Source: Saccharomyces uvarum (lineage: Eukaryota; Ascomycota; Saccharomycetes; Saccharomycetales; Saccharomycetaceae). Taken from it: a DNA stretch of 64,000 nucleotides. Numbering within the stretch: position 1 is the first letter of the stretch; the number at the start of each line of letters is the position of its first letter. Below, piece after piece: positions 10,520-18,910 of the stretch. The stretch covers positions 186,001-250,000 of the forward strand of contig OX365937.1 in NCBI GenBank assembly GCA_947243795.1, read 5' to 3'. The position numbers and the translations under genes were made by a program. The notes under the pieces were generated by a model, which was not told the DNA's origin, did not search any database, and saw nothing but the letters and a program-made list of their open reading frames with translations.

Positions 10520-11230
10520 ATACTGAAAAAACAGCACTGAGCTTTTCTATAAACAAGGCTTTTATCCGGTTTTTTTCTTTTTTGAAGTTCTTCCGAGTTT
10601 CGTCATGGTACAATGAAAAGTTGGCGATGGTTTTCCTCGAGCAGTTTTCGGATGGTAACAAGCAAATGGCAGAAGGACAGGAATGGCGTGCATATCAAGA
10701 ATATCTCCGGCGCGAAGACCAACAGCACTTTCGCTGCTCCTGCGCTATGGTAGAGGATAAACCCAGTTCCCCCCTTTTTTCTCGAGGAGTTAAAACCGAG
10801 AGAAAAAGAAAAGCGCTGTATTACGTCATGACCCTCGACATGGCCAATGAGGGGCCTTGCCCGGGTAAGCGGTGGGCCTTTTCCATCCATTTCAACAAGT
10901 TCGGCTTTTCTCATGCGCCCGCCCGCCCCTTCCGGCCGAAGTCACTTACGTTTTCTTTTGGCCTTAACAGTGCCGCGTCGCGCCACGCCAATGCATCGCC
11001 CCACAGCTGCAGCACACGGGAAAGCTAGAGGACTCTCTTGCAAGAGTAGTTTCATCAAGTCTCCACACTCATGGTTTTCGGTGAGCAAGAAGGAGTAGAA
11101 CCGCCTGGAGACCATTCTTTCGCAGATATGCTGTTCCAACCTAAAAAAAAAGGGAGTTGATTTGCTTCGCACATTCGTCGCAAAGTATCCATACGTCTGC
11201 GTTACCCGCTTTTGTGGGTTGGGTGAGTTG
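10520..11230. other. Distal IME2 upstream region, GC-rich, no supported gene
   Basis: This is the far part of the long PRM10-IME2 intergenic region (10370-11820). IME2 has an unusually long regulatory region in Saccharomyces. The stretch around 10840-11000 is clearly richer in G+C than its surroundings and contains CCCCT/AGGGG (STRE-like) words. A 174-codon open frame crosses it on the plus strand (10504-11028), with an overlapping open frame on the other strand. Its codons include many that yeast avoids (CGG, CGC, CTC, CCC), so I do not call it a gene. Confidence 0.5.
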
Positions 11231-11268
11231 TTTTCTCCGTTCGTCCAATACTTAAGGCTCGGCGGCTA
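11231..11268 (+). promoter_or_regulatory. IME2 UASru: T4C element and URS1 (Ume6/Ime1 site)
   Basis: 11231-11239 is TTTTCTCCG, matching the T4C consensus TTTTCHHCG. 11259-11268 is TCGGCGGCTA, a full URS1 match. They lie about 550-590 bp upstream of the IME2 ATG. In S. cerevisiae this pair makes up the Ime1/Ume6-dependent switch that represses IME2 in mitosis and activates it at meiotic entry. A second, weaker URS1-like core (GGGCGGC) is at 11354-11360. Confidence 0.85.
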
Positions 11269-11508
11269 TTTTGGTTTTTGTGGAAGAAACAAATCTATTT
11301 TTTAACTAAAAGCACTCCTGCATTTGAGTGCAGCAGGGATCGGCGGGAGCCTTGGGCGGCAAAACGCCACAGACAAGCGCTGATAGCAAAAAAATACTAG
11401 GACGATGGACGGAATCTTATAGATATATTAAGGTGGCATGTTGCTGCCCTTTCTATTTTCTTTACTGATCACTTCTTTCGTTTTGTACTCTCATACCACA
11501 TATCCTCT

Positions 11509-11528
11509 CACAAATACTCTACACAAAA
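11509..11528 (+). promoter_or_regulatory. Two Ndt80-type MSE core matches upstream of IME2
   Basis: CACAAAT at 11509-11515 and CACAAAA at 11522-11528 match the CRCAAAW core of the middle sporulation element. They are about 290-310 bp upstream of the ATG. The core is short and can occur by chance. Placement in a meiotic promoter is the only support. Confidence 0.3.
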
Positions 11529-11820
11529 GAAAATAAAGAATTTCTAAAAGTTTGTTTCTCGTTGTCTTTACTTCACCCTTTCTTTCGCCATTATACTTTT
11601 AGCCCCTTCACCAAAAAGTTTTTTTTTTATTTATTAAAGATAGAAAGAAACACTACTGTTGTTTTGTGTGGCAGTTCAATAATATAGACGTGCAACTGTT
11701 ATCAGGCTATTCATCTCTTTTTTTTATTTCATCAAAAACTAGGTGGAAAATAAAAAAAGTAGAAAGAAAACTAACGCAGAAACAAGAAGAGGAGTGCTCT
11801 ACTTATATATATATTTATTT

Positions 11821-13764
11821 ATGGTTGAAAAACGTTGTAGGCAAAGTTCCAGCAGTGGTTCAGAGTTCAGTATTCCGCCAGATGTCGATAACCCACCCCT
11901 TTCTATTCCTTTGAAGACTCTATCTGATAGATATCAACTTATTGAAAAATTGGGTGCAGGATCGTTTGGTTGTGTGACCTTGGCAAAGGCGCAATTCTCC
12001 TTGTCAAACATACTAGGTAGACAACAACAGGATTTAAGGGGTACTTTGATGGACCAGCCTAAAAATGGACACCAAAACTATATAACAAAGACTCAAGGTG
12101 TTGTGGCCATAAAGACGATGATGACAAAATTGCACACCTTACAGGATTACACAAGGGTCCGGGAAATTAAGTTCATACTGGCTATCCCCGCAAATGATCA
12201 TTTGATACAAATTTTTGAAGTATTCATTGATTCTGAAAACTATCAACTACATATCGTGATGGAATGTATGGAACAAAACTTATACCAAATGATGAAACAC
12301 AGAAGACGTCGAGTTTTTTCCATTCCTTCTTTGAAGTCTATTCTATCTCAAATATTGGCTGGGCTAAAACATATTCATCAAGAAAATTTCTTCCACAGAG
12401 ATTTGAAGCCTGAAAATATTCTGATTACTCCAAGTACCCAATATTTCGAAAAGGAATATATGAACCAGATCGGATATCAAGATAACTATGTTATCAAGCT
12501 AGCAGATTTTGGTTTAGCACGTCATGTAGAGAATAAGAACCCATATACTGCCTATGTTTCCACAAGATGGTACAGGTCACCTGAAATATTATTGAGAAGT
12601 GGATATTATTCCAAACCTTTAGATATCTGGGCTTTTGGGTGCGTTGCGGTTGAAGTTACAGTTTTTAGAGCTCTTTTCCCCGGTGCTAATGAAATAGACC
12701 AAATTTGGAAAATTCTAGAAGTCCTTGGTACACCTATCAAAAATTCCGACTTTGCTAATCCAAACCATATTATAACTCCACCACCTGGTGGATTTTGGGA
12801 TGATGCCAGTAAATTAGTTAATAAACTGAACTTGAAATTACCCGATGTAGAGGGTTCTTCATTAGATCATCTGCTTTCCAGTTCCCAATTATCTGACTTG
12901 TCTGATGTTGTCAAAAAATGTTTGAGATGGGATCCTAATGAAAGAGCTACAGCTCAAGAGCTTTGTGAAATGCCGTTTTTTGAAAATACCGTGGCATCTC
13001 AAGTAGAAACGAGAACAGATGCAACTAATACAGAACAAGCGTTGATTTTCGCGGGCATAAACCCACTGGCAGCAAAAAATACGAAGCCATTATGCTTTAA
13101 TTCCTCAGACAAACTACCAGTTGAAACGGAGTCTCATGATTTTGGCATCAACCACAACGACAATAACTCGCAAACAGTGTGTTCACCAACTCTGAATCAA
13201 GAAAAACTAACCTTGGTAGAATTCTTAAACGAGTTCGTTGAAGAAGATAACGATGATCATTCAATACCTGACGTGGATACGGATTCTACCATTTCGGACT
13301 CTATTGATGAAACGGACTTATCAAAAGAGATCCGTAATAATTTAGCGCTGTGTCAACTACCTGATGAAGAAGTCTTGGATCATTCACTATCCAATATTAG
13401 ACAGTTAACAAATGATATTGAGATCATAAATAAAGATGAAGCAGATAATATGGAACAACTATTTTTTGATTTAGAGATTCCTGAACAAGATGAATTCCAC
13501 AAAAAGCAACCGTTTAATGAGCATGAGGATTTTGATGAAGACATTGTCTTACCATTCGTAAACGATTCGAATTATACACATACTGAAAAGCCATATCATA
13601 AGGGCAGTAATTTCCTGGGCGACGCATCTTTAGGCGATTCATTTAACTCAATGCCAGACTTTACTCCAAGAAATTTCTTGATACCTACTTTAGACAAATC
13701 ACAGGAAAAGTTTGAAACTCATTTATCTAACCAAAATCAACATTTTGGGAATGTAACCTTTTAG
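11821..13764 (+). CDS. IME2: Meiosis-inducing Ser/Thr protein kinase (RCK/CDK-MAPK-like)
   Basis: The 647-residue product starts at the first ATG in frame; the frame is open for 26 more codons upstream but only from a GTG. The kinase domain spans about 38-388. It has the glycine loop GAGSFG (45-50), the ATP lysine K98, HRD at 192-194, DFG at 229-231 and a MAPK-like TAY activation motif (T243, Y245). Insertions after the glycine loop are typical of Ime2. The C-terminal 250 residues are acidic and Asp/Glu/Asn-rich, and regulate stability. Ime2 drives pre-meiotic S phase and Ndt80 activation, partly by replacing Cdk1 for Sic1 destruction. T4C and URS1 sites upstream agree with meiotic control. 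Length is close to the 645 residues of S. cerevisiae. Confidence 0.97.
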   Translation: MVEKRCRQSSSSGSEFSIPPDVDNPPLSIPLKTLSDRYQLIEKLGAGSFGCVTLAKAQFSLSNILGRQQQDLRGTLMDQPKNGHQNYITKTQGVVAIKTMMTKLHTLQDYTRVREIKFILAIPANDHLIQIFEVFIDSENYQLHIVMECMEQNLYQMMKHRRRRVFSIPSLKSILSQILAGLKHIHQENFFHRDLKPENILITPSTQYFEKEYMNQIGYQDNYVIKLADFGLARHVENKNPYTAYVSTRWYRSPEILLRSGYYSKPLDIWAFGCVAVEVTVFRALFPGANEIDQIWKILEVLGTPIKNSDFANPNHIITPPPGGFWDDASKLVNKLNLKLPDVEGSSLDHLLSSSQLSDLSDVVKKCLRWDPNERATAQELCEMPFFENTVASQVETRTDATNTEQALIFAGINPLAAKNTKPLCFNSSDKLPVETESHDFGINHNDNNSQTVCSPTLNQEKLTLVEFLNEFVEEDNDDHSIPDVDTDSTISDSIDETDLSKEIRNNLALCQLPDEEVLDHSLSNIRQLTNDIEIINKDEADNMEQLFFDLEIPEQDEFHKKQPFNEHEDFDEDIVLPFVNDSNYTHTEKPYHKGSNFLGDASLGDSFNSMPDFTPRNFLIPTLDKSQEKFETHLSNQNQHFGNVTF

Positions 13765-13787
13765 GAATCCATCATCTACTAATAATT

Positions 13788-13791
<4 letters not shown>

Positions 13792-13819
<28 letters not shown>
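13792..13819. repeat. (TA)n microsatellite just after IME2
   Basis: A run of about 14 TA dinucleotides begins about 28 bp downstream of the IME2 stop codon. TATATA is the yeast polyadenylation efficiency element, so the tract probably takes part in IME2 3'-end formation. It is also a likely polymorphic length marker. Confidence 0.85.
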
Positions 13820-13824
<5 letters not shown>

Positions 13825-13963
13825 TCACCTAAATAGCTACTGCTTTGCCTAATACAGTGCTTCCTCGATGGCTTTATATCTGGCCATTCTGCGATTATTT
13901 TGAAACAGTGCCCTAGTACATCATGTTCTGCTGTTCATTGGTCACCGCTGTTAATATTTGATC

Positions 13964-14018
13964 TTGGCGGCTACTTGGCATCTGAGCTATTTAGCAAGAG
14001 GTGAAAAAATATATATTA
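13964..14018 (+). promoter_or_regulatory. URS1-like site and TATA box ahead of a small ORF
   Basis: 13964-13973 is TTGGCGGCTA, nine of ten matches to the URS1 consensus TCGGCGGCTA. A TATA-like ATATATATTA follows at 14009-14018. They lie about 155 and 110 bp upstream of the ATG of a 45-codon ORF at 14126. This is the normal spacing of a compact Ume6-repressed meiotic promoter. SET4 starts 1.4 kb away, so the site is less likely to serve it. Confidence 0.45.
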
Positions 14019-14125
14019 CAATGTACATTCTTACCCTGCAGAAACTCTTCGTTCTTCATGTTCGTTCATTCAGACTGCCTTTTGTGCAAATACCTATTTA
14101 TCGTTAACCGGGAAAGACAGCAGTC

Positions 14126-14263
14126 ATGGACCCGCTAAAATACGAAAACCCTATTACTGCATACGAAGAAAAGGCAGAAGAAAACTTTCGGTCGAAGCAA
14201 ACCAAATACAAAGCGATTCCATGGACAAAGACAATATTACGGCACGCTTCCGAAAAAGTCTAG
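14126..14263 (+). CDS. Hypothetical 45-residue small ORF between IME2 and SET4
   Basis: I do not recognise this ORF. It starts with ATG at 14126 and ends with TAG at 14261-14263. The product is hydrophilic and Lys/Glu-rich, begins MDPLKYENPITAYEEK, and has no membrane segment or signal peptide. It sits alone in a 1.6-kb space where S. cerevisiae has no annotated gene that I recall. It is supported by a URS1-like site and a TATA box at proper distances upstream. Against it: 45 codons can be open by chance, and I cannot test conservation. If real, the promoter predicts expression in meiosis or early sporulation. Confidence 0.3.
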   Translation: MDPLKYENPITAYEEKAEENFRSKQTKYKAIPWTKTILRHASEKV

Positions 14264-15397
14264 GCTATATGCAAGGAAGATGAGCGAACTTGGAAACATT
14301 CCTTTCCCTAAAAGGTGGTGCACGTATTTGAAGTCGCTGAACACCACCCCCAATTATCTCTTTCTAAACGATGAGCATGGTTTTCTTTTGTTTTGATTTT
14401 GATGTCCTTCGTTTGCGATTTCACCCAGGAGAAGCGAGATCGCCGGATGCCACGCGAGAGAAGGGATATAAGGTTTCAGGCACTGAAACAATAGGCAAGA
14501 AGCAAAGGGGGACCGACATACGAGACTGGCGTGCCAGCGTTTACGGAAGTTACACCTAAGTAGCCGGACATTAACAAAAGGCCAAGAGCGACAGCGCATA
14601 TACACACAATCACACTCGTTTTTCATATACCAAGAACTCACCTGAGTTTTTCACTTCTTTCTACTTTTTTTGCACGTTATATTATGCAGCTTGAAAAGTT
14701 TTAACGAGATGAAATGTCGGATAGTCCGCCTGAATCAGGCACGAAGGCACCGTCGTATATGCAGTGGAACTCTGTCGTGCTGAACAATCAAATCATACAG
14801 GTATAGGTAGCAAAAAAAAAGCTGCGTCTCAATCGAGGGTCGATCTCTTCGTTTGGCTTTGCTTGGCTGGCGGCGTCGCTTTTCTTCGCTTATACCCGCC
14901 CTTTGACGCTCGACCTCGTTCATCGAGGTACCTTTATTCTTGCACATTTTCTGGCTTTTTTCTTGTCCGCACCTCGAGTACATGTAATCATGCACACAGA
15001 AGGAGCTGCAGCCAGGGGTTCCTTTCTGCTAGTCGTTTGCTTTTTAATGCCAAACTTCCTGGTGATCAATAACCGCCTCCTTTTTCCTTTATAAAACTTT
15101 ATTATTGCTCTTGGGAAGTAATTGGAAGTATATAAGGAACGTCGGCTTGGTATTGCACGGCTATATACATTTGTGGACCTTCATATAATAGTCCTACCCA
15201 CTTGTTTTAGAATTTACAAATCGCTATCTATTAGCCATCTCATCACCTTTTTTGTTGAAAAAAAAGAGGACAGGGTATATTGGTTCATATTTCTCAATCA
15301 AGACTCTTTAAGGTAAGAGAAAGAAAACAGTACGTACTATTGGAACAGATTTATTAGTCTCAATAGAAGCCACGGACACAATATTTTGCCTTTGAAC
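14264..15397 (+). other. Long SET4 upstream region
   Basis: About 1.1 kb without a supported gene. It includes CGG-N5-CCG at 14718-14728, a possible zinc-cluster site, directly followed by the dyad GCCTGAATCAGGC at 14728-14740. AACAAT-containing words near 14783, and ATTGCTC near 15105, resemble Rox1 sites. S. cerevisiae SET4 is known to be induced in low oxygen, so Rox1-like sites would fit, but each match is imperfect. Short open frames such as 14371-14559 and 14714-14806 (30 codons) are not convincing. Confidence 0.4.
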
Positions 15398-17122
15398 ATG
15401 ACTTTTCCAGAATCGCTACCTTCTCGCCAGACAAGGCAAGGGAGAGCATATTCAACCACCGATAAAGTTATATCAAGGTCATCTTCATATTCTTCATCCA
15501 ACAGTTCGATGTCCAAAGACTACGGAGATCATACACCTTTGTCCATAAGTAGTGCAGCCTCAGAAACATTAACCTCTCCCCAATATATGCCTGTAAGAAC
15601 ATTCAACCCAATGGCTACAGCTGGTCCAACACCTATGCATTTGCTTCAAAATGAAAGAAGCATTTTCAGCCATCATTCTTCATCAGACGCATCTAAAACC
15701 ATCTCTTCAAATAAAAGAGGTATAGCAGCGGCCGTAGCTCTAGCAACAGCAGCTACCATTCCGTTCCCACTAAAGAGACAAAATCAAAACCAAAATTCTA
15801 AGGTCCAAGCCACTCATAAGGAAAAAACGCGAAGAAATAAAACACCACTATCATTGACTGTTGAAACTAACAAACCTAGTACTGCGTGTATCTGCGGCTC
15901 AAGTGAATCTAAGGATGGGATGTTCATACAATGTAACAAGTGCAAAACGTGGCAGCATAAGCTGTGTTATGCATTCAAGAAATCGGATCCAGTGAAAAGA
16001 GACTTTGTTTGCAAAAGATGCGACACCAAGACGGTATTGCAGGTGAGTCAGGTAAAACCAATGGTATTTCCTAGAAAAATGGGAGATCAGCGCCTATTTC
16101 AGTTTTCTTCTATAGTAACAACATCGATTCTGCACGCAGAGCAACAGCAACAGCAACGACAACGACAACAGTTGGTGAATAGTACAGAAGCACAATCCAG
16201 AAAACGTCATCTTGAATGTGTCACTTCATCAAATATAACTACCAAGGATAATGACAGTTTATGGAAAAAATCGAAACCTGAAAAGGCAGTAGCACCAGGC
16301 CACTTTCTTAAACCGCTCCTGAATGAAATAACCTCTTCTAATGATACGGAATTCAAACTTATAACAGGATCAGAATATAAGGACAAGTATGTCAAGATGT
16401 TTATCGATAGCCACTATGATGACGACTGGGTCGTATGCTCTAACTGGGAGAGCTTTGAATCAGTGGACATTGATGTTAAAAAATCTTCCAACGGGAAAGA
16501 CCTTGGTGTATTCATTTCAAATCCTTGTGTTAAAGGACAACTAATTCAAGAATATTTAGGCGAAATTGACTTTCAGAAAAATTACCAGACAAAGGCAAGT
16601 AATGATTATCGCTTAATGGGTACAACACAACCAAAAGTATTATTCCACCCACATTGGCCTTTATTTATAGATTCAAGAGAAGTGGGAGGGTTAACAAGGT
16701 ATGTAAGACGAAGTTGCGAGCCTAACGTAGAATTAATAACGGTAAGGCCGCTCAACGAAAAGCCAAGGGGGGATAGCGACTGTAGGGTCATGTTTGTTTT
16801 GATGGCTACAAGGGATATTAAAATGGGAGAAGAGATAAGCCTTAAATGGCAATGGGATCTGAGGAATCCTATTTGGGAGATAACAAATGCATCTAAAGAC
16901 TTGGATACCCTACCAGACCTTGACAAGTTTTGGTTGATGGGTTCCGTAAAGACTATTTTAACAAATTGTGATTGTGCATGTGGATATAAGGGCCAAAACT
17001 GCCCTATAACTAAAATCAAAAAGTTTTCTGAAAAATTTACGAAAAATACGAACGAAACGCTATCTAGCAAATCTTACTTTAATACGATAATGGACGATTC
17101 TAAGAAACATACCGGGTTTTAA
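15398..17122 (+). CDS. SET4: PHD-finger and SET-domain chromatin protein
   Basis: The first ATG in frame is at 15398; the frame extends four codons upstream only through a TTG, so I use 15398, giving 574 residues (S. cerevisiae about 560). The N-terminal 160 residues are Ser/Thr-rich and disordered. A PHD finger with Cys4-His-Cys3 spacing lies at about 164-210. A Gln/Arg repeat encoded by CAG/CAA/CGA codons lies near 250. The SET domain covers about 340-490 and is followed by a Cys-rich post-SET-like CDCACGY segment. The usual NHSCxPN motif reads RRSCEPN, a change at the cofactor-binding asparagine, as in the Set3/Set4 family, where classical methyltransferase activity is doubtful. Set4 is a paralogue of Set3 and acts in stress and low-oxygen gene control. 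Confidence 0.95.
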   Translation: MTFPESLPSRQTRQGRAYSTTDKVISRSSSYSSSNSSMSKDYGDHTPLSISSAASETLTSPQYMPVRTFNPMATAGPTPMHLLQNERSIFSHHSSSDASKTISSNKRGIAAAVALATAATIPFPLKRQNQNQNSKVQATHKEKTRRNKTPLSLTVETNKPSTACICGSSESKDGMFIQCNKCKTWQHKLCYAFKKSDPVKRDFVCKRCDTKTVLQVSQVKPMVFPRKMGDQRLFQFSSIVTTSILHAEQQQQQRQRQQLVNSTEAQSRKRHLECVTSSNITTKDNDSLWKKSKPEKAVAPGHFLKPLLNEITSSNDTEFKLITGSEYKDKYVKMFIDSHYDDDWVVCSNWESFESVDIDVKKSSNGKDLGVFISNPCVKGQLIQEYLGEIDFQKNYQTKASNDYRLMGTTQPKVLFHPHWPLFIDSREVGGLTRYVRRSCEPNVELITVRPLNEKPRGDSDCRVMFVLMATRDIKMGEEISLKWQWDLRNPIWEITNASKDLDTLPDLDKFWLMGSVKTILTNCDCACGYKGQNCPITKIKKFSEKFTKNTNETLSSKSYFNTIMDDSKKHTGF

Positions 17123-17732
17123 AATATTACAACTTACACTTCAAAAATTGCGGTTTTTTTACAGTGACACATTTTATTTTTCCCACCTTTTATTCTGGGT
17201 TACTTTTAATTTCATTTTTATTCTCATTTTCGTTTTCGTTTTTGTTACTGTTCTTTTTTTTGTTTTGTTTTAATAACAAAGATACGGTAGACTCTTTATA
17301 ATATTTTAACACTTTGTAACCATAGAAAAAGCCATGCTCTAATAGTAAAAAAATAATACAGTCGTCTTTATACTAATTAGGCTTCAAGAAAATGCTAACG
17401 ATATCGTTACGCATACCTCTTCTTTTCGAAAGTCCAGGTCCTCGTAAAAAGAATACGATAAATACCCAAAAGAGCTCAAGGGATAGAAATTTCGGAAATT
17501 GACTAGTATGCGTGTCATTCATAGTAATAACAAGTGAACTGTTAAAGGAATGCCAATAATTTGCCATATTTTAAAATTATGTTGAATTTTATCATTTTTC
17601 ACGTCGCAAATTTCACAGCTTCAAATTATAGCTCATTTGCATCTGCTTCAGGCATTTAATCTCTAATTTGAAAAAATATAGCAAAATTCCAAGATATAAA
17701 CGCATGAAGATCAGAGACTAGCAAATATAAAC
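17123..17732. other. SET4-PAM16 intergenic region
   Basis: The first 160 bp are strongly T-rich on the plus strand (repeated CATTTT, CGTTTT, TTTGTT), fitting the SET4 3' UTR and terminator. A 64-codon ORF with a true ATG lies on the minus strand at 17373-17567. It would encode one hydrophobic segment (FWVFIVFFL) and basic ends. I regard it as probably fortuitous. The last 165 bp are the PAM16 promoter and leader. Confidence 0.4.
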
Positions 17733-18182
17733 ATGGCTCATAGGGCTTTCATACAGGTCATAATCACAGGAACTCAAGTTTTTGGGAAAGCATTTGCTGA
17801 GGCTTACAGACAAGCAGCTTCACAATCAGTAAAACAAGGTGCTACTAATGCTTCAAGAAGAGGAACAGGTAAAGGTGAATATGGTGGCATTACACTAGAT
17901 GAAAGTTGTAAAATCCTTAATATTGAAGAAGCCAAAGGGGGCTTGAACAAGGACAAAATTAACGACAGATTCAACTATTTATTTGAAGTTAACGATAAAG
18001 AAAAAGGCGGAAGCTTTTATTTACAGAGTAAAGTTTATCGAGCAGCAGAAAGATTAAAATGGGAGTTGGCTCAAAGAGACAAACAGGCTGGGGCGAAGGC
18101 GGGGGACCCATCAACGTCGAAAACTCCTCCGAATTCAACAAGTCCACCTGGTGCAGATAAAAATGCAAGCCCCAATCAATAG
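17733..18182 (+). CDS. PAM16: J-like regulator of the mitochondrial TIM23 import motor, Pam16/Tim16
   Basis: The 149-residue product is the same length as S. cerevisiae Pam16. Residues 1-35 are hydrophobic and mitochondrial-type. The J-like domain covers about 52-115 and has DKE (in NDKEKGGS) in place of the HPD signature of true J proteins, which is diagnostic for Pam16. The tail after about 120 is Pro/Ser/Thr-rich. Pam16 pairs with Pam18 (Tim14) at the inner-membrane TIM23 translocon and holds back stimulation of mtHsp70 ATPase. It is essential in yeast. The ATG at 17733 is the first in frame. Confidence 0.97.
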   Translation: MAHRAFIQVIITGTQVFGKAFAEAYRQAASQSVKQGATNASRRGTGKGEYGGITLDESCKILNIEEAKGGLNKDKINDRFNYLFEVNDKEKGGSFYLQSKVYRAAERLKWELAQRDKQAGAKAGDPSTSKTPPNSTSPPGADKNASPNQ

Positions 18183-18480
18183 TTTAGAAAATTTTACTAT
18201 CGTCATATCATAAGTGTTTTCCAAACATGAACCGTAGCATATATTTGCCCTAATTGGTCACTTCCTGTACTCAAAAAACTTCAGGATCATTACTCTTGTA
18301 TTTAGTTAATATTAGTATTATATACCACAGAAAATATACTCGTATGTCTTTCCGATTTACACACTCTCGACGTCAACCTAAGAAAGGCGTCCCATAACAT
18401 ACACAACCGAGCAAGCGACTGTTCTGCAAGCTTCTGTGGTATTTCAAGATAGTTCCGTCCCCCATTTATTCTACGAAAAA

Positions 18481-18491
18481 AAAATGTAAAA
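18481..18491 (-). other. ARS consensus sequence match (possible replication origin)
   Basis: The minus strand reads TTTTACATTTT, 11 of 11 to the ACS consensus WTTTAYRTTTW, and 16 of 17 to the extended form. It lies in an AT-rich intergenic stretch, where yeast origins normally are. Perfect ACS matches are far more common than working origins, so this is only a candidate. Confidence 0.25.
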
Positions 18492-18524
18492 TATACAAAA
18501 TATAAACTGTCTTATCATGAAGAA

Positions 18525-18910
18525 GAGTCGCACCGGAATTTAAACTCTCAAATTGCATTATGCAATTCTCTAAATACGCGAACCTTTCCCTGATTTGTAA
18601 TCAGGGAACTTCTTCAGAATAATATTTGATCTAAGAAACCGGAAACGAAATGAAAATTGTAGCTACTTTGTTTAGGAGTGGTCAAAATTCATTCAGCTAT
18701 GGGTTATATGAAATGATTTAAATTATTCTCGTTCCAGTATTAACTTATTACGCAAAATGGACGCAAAAGAGCAAGCTCTTTATTGCCCAAATTGTGTAAC
18801 ATGAAGAACAAAAATTATTCAATCTTTAGGTTTCTATGGTATAATGAAATTAATATTATCAAAAGATAAGTATTAACCACTACTGATGTTAGTGATTTAA
18901 GAAAACATCA
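18525..18910 (+). ncRNA. SNR37: H/ACA box snoRNA snR37 (boundaries approximate)
   Basis: S. cerevisiae has the snR37 gene (about 386 nt) between PAM16 and GSM1, and this gap is 1.27 kb here. On the plus strand I find the two halves of a pseudouridylation pocket for its known target, 25S rRNA U2944. CAGCT at 18694-18698 and CGTTCC at 18730-18735 are complementary to the rRNA on either side of the target, as I remember it (GGAACG-U-G-AGCUG). The 31 bases between can form a short stem. Two perfect hairpins lie in the 5' half: a 7-bp stem at 18551-18567 and a 10-bp stem at 18586-18608. A candidate 3' ACA box is at 18905-18907, three bases from the proposed end. I could not assign the H box with confidence. 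Ends are set by the expected length and may be off by tens of bases. Confidence 0.6.

Noticed and set aside
10504-11028. 174-codon ORF (+) as a protein gene
   Set aside because: Codons avoided by yeast, an opposite-strand open frame over the same DNA, and a position inside the IME2 control region all favour chance.
11743-11820. 26-codon N-terminal extension of IME2
   Set aside because: Begins at GTG; the first ATG at 11821 starts the conserved MVEK N terminus.
14371-14559. 62-codon ORF (+) in the SET4 upstream region
   Set aside because: No promoter signal close by and no family resemblance; weaker than the 45-codon ORF at 14126.
14714-14806. 30-codon ORF (+) in the SET4 upstream region
   Set aside because: Length is within chance expectation and it overlaps the dyad sites at 14718-14740.
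17373-17567. 64-codon ORF (-) with a hydrophobic segment between SET4 and PAM16
   Set aside because: True ATG, but short, AT-rich, and without promoter support; I recall no counterpart in S. cerevisiae.
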